Shown here one piece after another: positions 25,761 through 33,937 of a stretch of DNA of 64,000 nucleotides. How positions within the stretch are numbered: position 1 is the first letter of the stretch; every line of letters begins with the position of its first letter. The stretch is from Pseudoglutamicibacter albus (GTDB taxonomy: Bacteria; Actinomycetota; Actinomycetes; Actinomycetales; Micrococcaceae). The notes beneath the pieces were generated by a model, which was not told the origin of the DNA, made no database searches, and worked only from the letters and a program-made list of their open reading frames with translations. The stretch is taken from contig NZ_JAVDXX010000001.1 in NCBI RefSeq assembly GCF_031458175.1, positions 1,364,001-1,428,000 of the forward strand, in the 5' to 3' direction. The translations under genes were made by a program, and so were the position numbers.

Positions 25761-27871
25761 CGGTAGTCCGAGAGCAGCGACAAAATACTTTCGCCATGAC
25801 GCCGCATCTTTGCAGCCCCAATACCTGGGACCTTCAAAAGCTCCTCAGGCCCGTCCGGCATGATCTCGGCGAGCGCCAGAAGCGATGCGTCAGTGAGCAC
25901 AACGAAAGCGGGCATCCCGATCTCACGAGCGGTTGCGGTGCGCCATTCACGCAGCGATTCGTAGAGTTCCTGGTTGATTTCTGGCGCGCAGTTATCGCAG
26001 CGGCGCAGTTTACGTTCCGTTGCGCTGGTGAGGATGCCGTCGCATTCCCGGCAGCGCAGAACACTCGTGGGTTTGCGATGGGCCTGCCTTGTTGGCCTAG
26101 CGGAGGTGCCGCCTTGTGGTGTTGGCGCGATCCCGTCGAGGAAGCGTGTGCGCCGGCGGCGGCCACGGCCACCAGTGGTGCGGGAGCGAGCCCAGGAAAT
26201 GATGAGCCGGCGCTGGGCACGCGTTACACCCACATACATGAGGCGGCGTTCCTCATCCACGCCCGCTTGGTCTTCAGCGAAAGAGATCGGCATGAGTCCT
26301 TCAGTCATGCCCGCGAGGAACACGGTGTCCCATTCAAGACCCTTCGAAGAGTGCAGGGACGCCAACGTGACACCTTCAAGCTGCGGAACGTGTGCTGTCT
26401 GAGCGCGTTCCATCAGCTCATCAGCGAACTGCTTCATCGTGATCTGTTCGCCCTCACCCAACGAGGCACCCATGCTCTCTGCCAGCGAGACCAGTGCGGA
26501 CAACGATTCCCAGCGGTCGCGGACCGCACCTGTAGCCTGCGGGGCCTTAGCCGACCAGCCCATCGACCCCAACAAATCCCGCACCAGTTGCGGCGCCGGG
26601 TGATCCGGGGCCTGCCGTGCCGCCGTGCGAATCTGCGCCATCGCCTGCAGAACCTCAGAACGCTTAAAGAAACGCTCAGCGCCGCGCAACTGGAAGCTAA
26701 TCCCGTGAGCGTTCAACGCACGCTCGAACGCCTCCGATTGCCCATTCGTGCGGAACAAAACAGCGATGTCTTTCAGCGCGACACCATCGGTCTCGTGCAA
26801 CTGGCTGATCCGCTGGGCAATGAACTCCGCTTCCGCATCGTCATCTGCGGCCTCGTGAAACTCAGGCTGTGGGCCCGCATCACGTTGAGCAATCAACTCA
26901 AGCGGTTCAGCCCACACCGCGCCCCGCTGATCCAAGCCGCGCTCAACCCTACGGTGTGCGAGCAGACGGTTAGCGACCGAAACCACCTGCGGAGTCGAAC
27001 GATAATCCCGCACCAAACGCACCTCACGGGCATCCGGATGCTTAGAACGAAAATCCAGCAAGAACCGCGGTGTAGCTCCCGTGAACGAATAAATCGTCTG
27101 CGACGGATCCCCCACAACACACACGTCGTTACGGGTACCCAACCAGGCGTCCAAAAGCCGCTGCTGAAGCGGGGAAACATCCTGATACTCATCCACCGTG
27201 AAATGCCGATACTGGCTGCGCACCTGCGCGGCAATCCGCTCATCATCTTCAAGGATGCCCACCGTCAACAACAAAACATCCTCAAAATCGATCATCCCGC
27301 GGTCCGTTTTAACCTCCTCATACAAGGCATACAAACGCGCCAAAGCCTGATGATCAACATTCCCAACCGACGGACGGTTCAACGCAGGCGACGCATAAGC
27401 CTCCGGCGTCAACATCGAAACCTTCGCCCACTCAAGCTCACCAGCAATATCGCGCACCGCCGCACGATCAGCCGAAACCCGCAACCGGCGGGCCGCTTCC
27501 ATCACCAACGGAGCCTTATGGTCAATCAACGCCGGAAGCTGCCCGCCCACAGCTTGCGGCCAAAAATACTGCAACTGCCGCAACGCCGCCGCGTGAAACG
27601 TATGCGCCTGCACCCCGTGAGCACCCAAAGCACGCAGACGAGCCCGCATCTCCGCAGCCGCGCGCGCCGTGAACGTCACCGCCATCACCTGATTCGGAAC
27701 ATACGCACCCGTTGCCACCCCATACGCAATCCGATGCGTAATAGCACGAGTCTTACCCGTCCCCGCGCCAGCGATCACCGCCATCGGCCCATGAATATTG
27801 GAAGCAACCTCGTGCTGTTCGGCATCCAAGCGATCCAAAATCTCTTCAGGGCTCGGACTATGCACGCCCAT
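25757..27871 (-). CDS. uvrD2: ATP-dependent DNA helicase UvrD2
   Basis: 704 residues from ATG 27871, preceded by GGGAGG. A superfamily 1A helicase: Walker A 'AGAGTGKTRA', DExQ 'VDEYQDVSP', 'GDPSQTIYSFTGA', 'RSTPQVV', 'SSKGLEWDTV' and 'YVGVTRAQRR'. The C terminus has a four-cysteine knuckle ('CRECDG'...'CDNC') and an HRDC domain ('LTDASLLALAEIMP', 'LLKVPGIGAAKM'). This architecture is that of mycobacterial UvrD2, a 3'-5' helicase. It overlaps the nudC stop by 14 bp and is co-transcribed with it, the same order as in M. tuberculosis (Rv3199c-Rv3198c). Confidence 0.94.
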   Translation of the reverse strand: MGVHSPSPEEILDRLDAEQHEVASNIHGPMAVIAGAGTGKTRAITHRIAYGVATGAYVPNQVMAVTFTARAAAEMRARLRALGAHGVQAHTFHAAALRQLQYFWPQAVGGQLPALIDHKAPLVMEAARRLRVSADRAAVRDIAGELEWAKVSMLTPEAYASPALNRPSVGNVDHQALARLYALYEEVKTDRGMIDFEDVLLLTVGILEDDERIAAQVRSQYRHFTVDEYQDVSPLQQRLLDAWLGTRNDVCVVGDPSQTIYSFTGATPRFLLDFRSKHPDAREVRLVRDYRSTPQVVSVANRLLAHRRVERGLDQRGAVWAEPLELIAQRDAGPQPEFHEAADDDAEAEFIAQRISQLHETDGVALKDIAVLFRTNGQSEAFERALNAHGISFQLRGAERFFKRSEVLQAMAQIRTAARQAPDHPAPQLVRDLLGSMGWSAKAPQATGAVRDRWESLSALVSLAESMGASLGEGEQITMKQFADELMERAQTAHVPQLEGVTLASLHSSKGLEWDTVFLAGMTEGLMPISFAEDQAGVDEERRLMYVGVTRAQRRLIISWARSRTTGGRGRRRRTRFLDGIAPTPQGGTSARPTRQAHRKPTSVLRCRECDGILTSATERKLRRCDNCAPEINQELYESLREWRTATAREIGMPAFVVLTDASLLALAEIMPDGPEELLKVPGIGAAKMRRHGESILSLLSDYR

Positions 27872-28898
27872 CAGCCTCCCTCTCAGGCAACGCTTCCCCA
27901 TACCAGTCCGCCAACAACGCATACGAGATCGAAGACGACCCCGGCAAACGCATCACACCACCAGCCACCGCTTCACGCAACTCATCACGACTGAACCACC
28001 GGGCCTCATCAATCTCATCAGGCTGGGTCACAACACCACACGATGCGGCCCGTGCCGTGAACCCAACCATGAGCGAACGAGGAAAAGGCCACGGTTGCGA
28101 ACCCCTATACGTGATCTCGGTCAGTTCCAGCCCGACCTCCTCACGCATCTCCCGACGCACCGCGTCCTCAAAGGACTCCCCCGGCTCAACGAACCCAGCG
28201 AAAATCGAGAACCGTCCAGCCTCCCAGGCCGCGTTATGCCCCAACAAAACCCGGTCAGCATCATCAGTGATCCGCACAATCACCGCAGGGTCAAGCCGCG
28301 GGAACTCCTCATGCCCCGCACCACACACCCGGACCCAACCGGCGTCGATTGCACGCATCGACTCACCACACCGGGAACAGAACCGATTCGCGGCACTCCA
28401 CGCCAGAATCGCCACCGACGTTGCCGCCAACGCCGAATCCTGCCCCGACAACTGAGCCGCAACCCGACGCACATCCGCCCACGCCACACCCGCAGGCACC
28501 GTGGTCTCAAGGCCGGATGCGGCCGGAACCGCAACCCAATCCTGGCCTTCCACGTGGCCAAGCCACACGGCTTCAGGCCAGGCAACCGGCGCATCGGCGG
28601 CAGATGCAACACCCGCCGTTTGCAGGACATCCGGCGAGTGCAGGTCACCAACCGTCAGCTGAGCAAGACGCACCCCGTCACCCTGCGCGGGACTGTCCGC
28701 CAAGACATCGCTGTCCACTAAGACGCTGTTTGCTGCCAAGACACTGTTATCCACTAAGACACTGTTGCGTTCTACCACCACAACCCGGGTCGCAGGATCA
28801 GTCACTGCAGCCTCAAGCCAGGCGTGCTCACGGCGGTCCATACCACCGCGATCCCACGCGAACCCCGAGAACGGAACTGACAGAAAAGACATACACAT
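27858..28898 (-). CDS. nudC: NAD(+) diphosphatase (NADH pyrophosphatase)
   Basis: 346 residues from ATG 28898; ATG 28892 is a close alternative. A zinc ribbon ('FCSRCGESM', 'RVCGAGH') is followed by the Nudix box 'GFVEPGESFEDAVRREMREE' and the NudC-specific 'SQPWPFPRS'. It hydrolyses NAD(H) to NMN(H) and AMP, and in other bacteria removes NAD caps from RNA. The N-terminal domain contains a four-unit 6-residue repeat (consensus NSVLVD). Divergent from the phosphotransferase gene across ~95 bp. Confidence 0.94.
   Translation of the reverse strand: MCMSFLSVPFSGFAWDRGGMDRREHAWLEAAVTDPATRVVVVERNSVLVDNSVLAANSVLVDSDVLADSPAQGDGVRLAQLTVGDLHSPDVLQTAGVASAADAPVAWPEAVWLGHVEGQDWVAVPAASGLETTVPAGVAWADVRRVAAQLSGQDSALAATSVAILAWSAANRFCSRCGESMRAIDAGWVRVCGAGHEEFPRLDPAVIVRITDDADRVLLGHNAAWEAGRFSIFAGFVEPGESFEDAVRREMREEVGLELTEITYRGSQPWPFPRSLMVGFTARAASCGVVTQPDEIDEARWFSRDELREAVAGGVMRLPGSSSISYALLADWYGEALPEREADGRA
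28693..28764. repeat. Four tandem 18-bp repeats inside nudC
   Basis: Units at 28693, 28711, 28729 and 28747 (each 18 bp, core CCACTAAGACRCTG). On the coding strand they give NSVLVD-NSVLAA-NSVLVD-SDVLAD. They lie before the zinc ribbon, in the poorly conserved N-terminal domain. Confidence 0.82.
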
Positions 28899-28972
28899 AC
28901 CGTAGCCGGTACACCCGATGCGCCCAGCAAAAAATAGGTGTCCCTTCAGGGTGTCTCCAGTCAAGCAAAGAG

Positions 28973-28998
28973 CCTCATAACAACGTAACGTTATGAGG
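28973..28998. promoter_or_regulatory. 9-bp inverted repeat overlapping a start codon
   Basis: CCTCATAAC (28973-28981) and GTTATGAGG (28990-28998) form a perfect inverted repeat with an 8-nt spacer. The ATG of the phosphotransferase (28993) lies in the right arm. It could be an operator for the divergent nudC/phosphotransferase promoters or a hairpin that hides the start. If it is an operator, GTG 28999 may be the true start. Confidence 0.4.
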
Positions 28999-30210
28999 GT
29001 GAAACGCAGTACGCTCGACCTCGCCGCCATCGCCACAGCCGCAGTCCCCGGGCTTTCAGCCGTCCAAGCGGGCCGTTTACCGGAAGACTCTGCTGATTTC
29101 GATTCTGCGCTCATCGTGGACTCTCAAGGGAAACGGTGGCGCGTGACGAGCCCCCGCCACGCGGACGCGAGCATGAAACTTGAAACGGAGCAAAGCGCGC
29201 TCGACACGCTCACCGCGGCCGCGCGAGCAACCCTGCCGTTCTCTGTGCCGACAATCGCAGGCACCGTAGTCCAGGGGCAACTGCGTACCTTCGTTTACCA
29301 CCACTTACTGGGGCACGTACTGGATTTGCAAGAGCTCGAAGCCGATGGCGGGCGCCAGCTCGCACAAGGCGTCGGCCAGGCGATCGCCGCGATTCACGGG
29401 CTCAAACACGAACTGGTTGAGGCTTCCAGGCTTCCGGTGTTTGAAGCTGAGGAATTGCGCCGCGGCTTGCTGTCTCAGCTGGACCACGTCGCAGAATCAG
29501 GCAAGGTCCCTCCCGAACTGTTGCGCCGTTGGGAAGAGATGATGGAAAACGTTGCCTGGTGGAGGTTCAACCCCACCGTGATCCACGGCGACCTTCATGA
29601 GGAACGTTTGTTCATTCACGAAGGGCGCTTGCAGGCGGTCACCGGCTGGTCTGCGTTACGCGTTGGTGACCCGGCCACTGACTTGGCGTGGGTCTTAGGC
29701 ATCGATAACCCTGACACGGTGGATGCGATCTTCGAAGCGTACGGGCAAGCCCGCGGACAGCTGGGCGATGACGACCTACGTAACCGTGCAACACTTGCGG
29801 CCGAATTCGCGTTAGCTTCCTGGCTTTCCGGGGCACTCACTCACGCTGACCAGGCCCAAATCGACCAGGCCGAAGCCTCGCTGAACCAGCTGAACGAAAA
29901 CATTCTGGCGGTCCAACGCTATGAAGCTGAGCTTCAACGTGCCGCGGAAGAAGCTGAACGCCGCCGCATCGAAGAAGAAAAACGCCAGGCAGAAGAGCGG
30001 CAACGCCAAGAAGAGGAACGGCGCCGCGCAGAAGAACAGCGCCGCCTGGAGGAAGAACAGCTGGGAGCGGCTGAAGATCTAGATACCACCGCAATCCCCG
30101 TTGTTGATGCGTCCGCAGGCCCTTCCGCGGATGAACGCGACACTCCACCCACGCGCACCGGGGAGACCACGGACGCCACGGAGACCACGGACACGCACGA
30201 GAAGCCTTGA
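28993..30210 (+). CDS. APH-like phosphotransferase with degenerate active site and coiled-coil tail
   Basis: 405 residues. The N lobe and C lobe follow the aminoglycoside/maltokinase fold. The catalytic loop is 'HGDLHEERLF' (Brenner-type HxDxxxxN, but Arg replaces the usual Asn). The next metal-binding Asp (usually IDW or DFG-like) is replaced in 'AVTGWSALRVGDP'. Residues ~310-350 are a charged single helix/coiled coil (E/R/Q-rich), then a Thr/Glu-rich tail. Two of three key residues are altered, so this may be a pseudokinase or have changed chemistry. It precedes adnB (convergent) and is divergent from nudC. The substrate is unknown. Confidence 0.8.
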   Translation: MRVKRSTLDLAAIATAAVPGLSAVQAGRLPEDSADFDSALIVDSQGKRWRVTSPRHADASMKLETEQSALDTLTAAARATLPFSVPTIAGTVVQGQLRTFVYHHLLGHVLDLQELEADGGRQLAQGVGQAIAAIHGLKHELVEASRLPVFEAEELRRGLLSQLDHVAESGKVPPELLRRWEEMMENVAWWRFNPTVIHGDLHEERLFIHEGRLQAVTGWSALRVGDPATDLAWVLGIDNPDTVDAIFEAYGQARGQLGDDDLRNRATLAAEFALASWLSGALTHADQAQIDQAEASLNQLNENILAVQRYEAELQRAAEEAERRRIEEEKRQAEERQRQEEERRRAEEQRRLEEEQLGAAEDLDTTAIPVVDASAGPSADERDTPPTRTGETTDATETTDTHEKP

Positions 30211-30247
30211 TCAACTGACGTGAGGCCCGGCCCTCGGCCCCGCCTTG

Positions 30248-33200
30248 CTAACTTTCAGGTCCCGCGCTTGGCCCTGCTCCCCCGCTCGTTTCCGGGTTCA
30301 GGGTGCGTTGTAGTGCGGCTTCGAGTTCGGCTTCTGTTGCGAGTTGTTCGTCTTCCGGCCACACGGTGGTGCCGTGCCCCACATAGTAGAACGCGGTCTT
30401 GATCTTCTCGATGGGTGTACCGGTGAGACGCGACCAGGCAAGCCGATAGACAGCAAGCTGTCTAGCTTTGGCTGGCAGTTCTTTTTTCGAGGGAACACGG
30501 CCAGTCTTCCAGTCGACCAGCAGCCAGCCGTCGTCCTCTTTATAGACTGCGTCGATGAACCCGCGGACACTGACTCCGGCGATCGCGGTTTCCACGGGAG
30601 CTTCGACTTGATGCGGGACCCGGCCGGCCCATTCCGAGGCGAGGAAACCTTCTTTGAGGGCATCCAGCGTCGCTGAATCTTCCGCATCGGCATACACGTC
30701 CAGATCCGGGATGAGTTGGTCATCAAGCCCGAAACCTGATGCTTTGTTGAAGTGCTCTTCGACCCATTCGTGGAACTCTGTTCCCTGCTGGGCGGCGATG
30801 CCAGGCCGATGAGGAACAGGCCGGACGAGGTTGCGGAAAGCGTTGTCTTGGTTCTGTTCCGTTTCGACTAACAGCGAGGCACGTACGTGGCTTGGCTTCC
30901 ATGTGTGTTGCTGTTCAGACGCGGCGCGCTCCAGCAGCAACAGGTGTGCTTCTTCGGCCCATTTTCTGCCAGCCTCGGTTCTCATGTGTTCAGCGAGTGT
31001 TTCACCGTTCACACCGCTGATTTGAAGACCTCGCGCGGCGCTACGCACGTGATCCGCGGCAGCTTCCACTGCGGCGCGGCGTCCCGCGGCCGGTGCCGCA
31101 ATAACGCGTTGCACTAGATTGTGGGGCACGGAGCCGCGTGGCTCTGAGCTCTGTGCGGCTTGCGCTTGTGACACGAGGTCTTCGTCGAGGGATGCAGGCT
31201 GAACGTGGCGGATGGTTGGGCCTTCGAGCGGATCGTAAGGCCACGCAGCCTCCACGATGGTGGCGGCTTCCGGATTTTCAGCGGCCTGCCCCTCTTCCGC
31301 CGTGAGGCCTCGCGCGATCTGGACGTTCGAGCCTGCCCCCTCGCTGTTGGCCATGTTCGTGAGTTCGGTGAAGAATTGCGAGGACTCGCTCGGTTTCTTG
31401 TTGGTGCCTTTGAACCGACTTGAGCTGCACAGCACGAGACTGCGGGCACGCGTCACACCAACGTATGCGAGGCGTCGTTCCTCATTGACTGCATGCTCGG
31501 CTACGGCGGTCTTGTATTCCGGGGCACCCTCTTTTTTCTTCTTACTGCTACTAGGTAGGGAGTTCAGGTCTGTGAGGTCGCGTTGATTCTCCACCCATTG
31601 TTGAGGGTCTTCTAACGCCGTGAACTGAGGCAGCCCATCGCGGTCGCCGCGCAACGGCCACGGGAACTCGCTGACGTCTGTAACCCAGTTCGTTGCCCTG
31701 TCGCTTGGGAAGTCTCCTTCGCGCATGCCTGGGAGTGCGACGACGTCCCATTCGAGGCCCTTTGATCCGTGAACCGTGAGGATCTGCACGGTCCCGTCGG
31801 TCGCGGGTTCGGGGGCTTGTTCGATGCCGCCTCCGTGATCGCTTGCGATGCTGAGCCATTCGAGGAACGCGGTGAGGTCTGGGGCTTCTTGTGCCGCTTC
31901 GAATGTCACGACGAGGTCCATGAACGCATCGACGTGGCGCCGCGCACTCGCTTCATGAGCGTATGGCCGGGCAAGCAGTTCGATGTCGAGGCCGAGGACT
32001 CGCTCGATTTCTGTGACGAGGGTCGGTAGATCTTCGTTGGCGAGCGAACGCAGGTAAGTGAGTTCTTCTTTGAGGCGGGTCAAACGACGATGCGCGGCCT
32101 CACTCAGCGTGCGTCCCGCTTTGGAGACCCACCCGGGTTGAGGAAGGTTGTGGAGCGCTTCGATGAGGCTTGCGCTTTCAACGATTTCGCCGGTGTCGGA
32201 TGCGAATCCGCGGTCGCTTTCTTTGGATCCGTCTTCGGATTCGAAGTCGGCCGGGAGCTGGTGTTGGATTGCGTAGGCTCGCCGCTTGGCCCTGTATTCG
32301 GCGTAATCGTTGAGCGCCATGAGGTCGGCGGGACCGATCCTCCAGCGGGCGCCTGCGAGCAGACGCATGAGGGAGTCTGAACGGCCCGGGTCATTGATCA
32401 CGGTGAGGGTCGCGATGATGTCTTGGACCTCGGGGGTTTCCGTGAGCCCCTTGAGCCCTACGACCTCGACCGGTATTCCACGTTCGCGTAGTGCTTCGGC
32501 GTAGGTTTCTTGGTTGGAGCGCACACGAGTCAGCATCGCAACACTCGGCCAGGTCCCGTGGCTTGCGTAATGCGTTTCACGTTCCGTCTGGATCGCGTCA
32601 GCAAGCCCTTCTGCTTCGTCTCGCTCAAGCAGGTAGGACGCTAGTCGCACTTCGGCGGTCTCGGCGTGCGCGTGTGCCCGAAGTGGCGAGACGTGGAGGC
32701 TGCCTCGGCTCGGCAACGTGATCTCACGCTCGCGACGGGCGATGGGCCCTGCAGCTCCCCCGCTCGCATCGGCTGTCGTCTCCAGGTCAGCTTCAGCCTC
32801 GTGATCACTGCCATGGTCTCCGCCGCGTAACGGTTTGGAGATGCGGTTGGCGGCATCGAGGATGCTGTGGCCGTTGCGCCATGCGATGGTCAGTTCCATC
32901 TGCGGCGCGGGTGTGTGCGTGCCGTCTTCTTCGGTAGTGCCGAAGCGGTGTTTGAAGGATTCAAGCTGGCCGGCTGATGCGCCTCGGAAGGAGTAGATGG
33001 CCTGGTTGGGGTCCCCGACCGCGGTGATGCAGTGTTTACTGTGACCGCGATTGCTGTGCCCGAAAAGCCGATGGAAGAGCTCCATTTGCGCGTGGGAGGT
33101 GTCTTGGAATTCGTCCAGGAGCACTACGGGGAAGCGTTCCCTGTAGGCTGCACTGATCTCCGGGAACCCGGCAAGGGTTACGGCGTGTTTGATGAGGTCG

Positions 33201-33937
33201 CCGAAATCGAGCAGGGACCGTTCCCGTTTGAGTGTTTGGTAGCGGCCGGCTAGGTCCGCGATGACGGCTTTGCTACGCAGCTTTCCGATCAGTGGGCTTG
33301 GGTTTTTCGTCCGGGCTGTGGCTCCTGGTGGAAGTTCCGCGATACGGTCGGCGTGTTCGTGGAGCCAGTCGACTGTTTCAGCTGGTTCAACGAGGTGTTC
33401 GGCGGCCTGGCCGGAATAGTTCAGGGCTGCTTCAATGAGTGTCGCTTTAGCGTAAGCGACGCCATCGAGGTTGCCGTCGTAGCTGTTGGCGATCCGGGTC
33501 ATCAGCATCCACTGGTGTGCTTCGTCGATGAGTGTGGCGTCGGGTTCGATCCCGATGCGCATCCCGTGGTCGCGTACGAGTGCTTGCGCGAATGAGTGGT
33601 AGGTCGAGATCTCGGGGCCTAACCCGCTCTGGAGGCCTTCGATTTCTTCGCCTGTGCGGCGACGGAGGTCTTCAAGGCGTCCTCTCACGCGTTCGGCGAG
33701 CTCGCCTGCGGCTTTGCGTGTAAAGGTGAGGCCGAGGATCCCTTCGGGTTGTACTTTTTGGTTTGCCACAAGCCAGAGCACGCGGTCTGTCATGGTGGCG
33801 GTTTTCCCGGAACCGGCTCCGGCGACGACGAGCAACGGCTCCATCCCGGCCGAGATGACTGCGGCTTGTTCGCTGGTTGGTTCGTGTGCTCCGAGGGTTT
33901 CGGCAAGTTGGCTTGGCGTGTAGTTTTCGGCGCTCAT
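30248..33937 (-). CDS. adnB: DNA helicase-nuclease subunit AdnB
   Basis: 1229 residues from ATG 33937, which overlaps the adnA stop as ATGA, so the two are translationally coupled. UvrD-type motor motifs are complete: 'AGAGSGKTATM', 'VVLLDEFQDTSH', 'GDPNQAIYSFRGA', 'TVHGSKGLEWD' and 'YVGVTRAR'. The C-terminal RecB-like nuclease domain shows 'GTEFHEWVEE', 'GFIDAVY', 'LVDWKTG' and 'QLAVYRLAW'. AdnA-AdnB resects double-strand breaks in mycobacteria, where AdnB supplies the driving motor. The strand (minus) and order ATL-adnA-adnB are consistent with one operon. Confidence 0.94.
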   Translation of the reverse strand: MSAENYTPSQLAETLGAHEPTSEQAAVISAGMEPLLVVAGAGSGKTATMTDRVLWLVANQKVQPEGILGLTFTRKAAGELAERVRGRLEDLRRRTGEEIEGLQSGLGPEISTYHSFAQALVRDHGMRIGIEPDATLIDEAHQWMLMTRIANSYDGNLDGVAYAKATLIEAALNYSGQAAEHLVEPAETVDWLHEHADRIAELPPGATARTKNPSPLIGKLRSKAVIADLAGRYQTLKRERSLLDFGDLIKHAVTLAGFPEISAAYRERFPVVLLDEFQDTSHAQMELFHRLFGHSNRGHSKHCITAVGDPNQAIYSFRGASAGQLESFKHRFGTTEEDGTHTPAPQMELTIAWRNGHSILDAANRISKPLRGGDHGSDHEAEADLETTADASGGAAGPIARREREITLPSRGSLHVSPLRAHAHAETAEVRLASYLLERDEAEGLADAIQTERETHYASHGTWPSVAMLTRVRSNQETYAEALRERGIPVEVVGLKGLTETPEVQDIIATLTVINDPGRSDSLMRLLAGARWRIGPADLMALNDYAEYRAKRRAYAIQHQLPADFESEDGSKESDRGFASDTGEIVESASLIEALHNLPQPGWVSKAGRTLSEAAHRRLTRLKEELTYLRSLANEDLPTLVTEIERVLGLDIELLARPYAHEASARRHVDAFMDLVVTFEAAQEAPDLTAFLEWLSIASDHGGGIEQAPEPATDGTVQILTVHGSKGLEWDVVALPGMREGDFPSDRATNWVTDVSEFPWPLRGDRDGLPQFTALEDPQQWVENQRDLTDLNSLPSSSKKKKEGAPEYKTAVAEHAVNEERRLAYVGVTRARSLVLCSSSRFKGTNKKPSESSQFFTELTNMANSEGAGSNVQIARGLTAEEGQAAENPEAATIVEAAWPYDPLEGPTIRHVQPASLDEDLVSQAQAAQSSEPRGSVPHNLVQRVIAAPAAGRRAAVEAAADHVRSAARGLQISGVNGETLAEHMRTEAGRKWAEEAHLLLLERAASEQQHTWKPSHVRASLLVETEQNQDNAFRNLVRPVPHRPGIAAQQGTEFHEWVEEHFNKASGFGLDDQLIPDLDVYADAEDSATLDALKEGFLASEWAGRVPHQVEAPVETAIAGVSVRGFIDAVYKEDDGWLLVDWKTGRVPSKKELPAKARQLAVYRLAWSRLTGTPIEKIKTAFYYVGHGTTVWPEDEQLATEAELEAALQRTLNPETSGGAGPSAGPES

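Noticed and set aside
25694-27994. Open frame of ~760 codons on the + strand
   Set aside because: Antisense to uvrD2, whose helicase motifs are complete; the + frame has low-plausibility Arg/His-rich composition.
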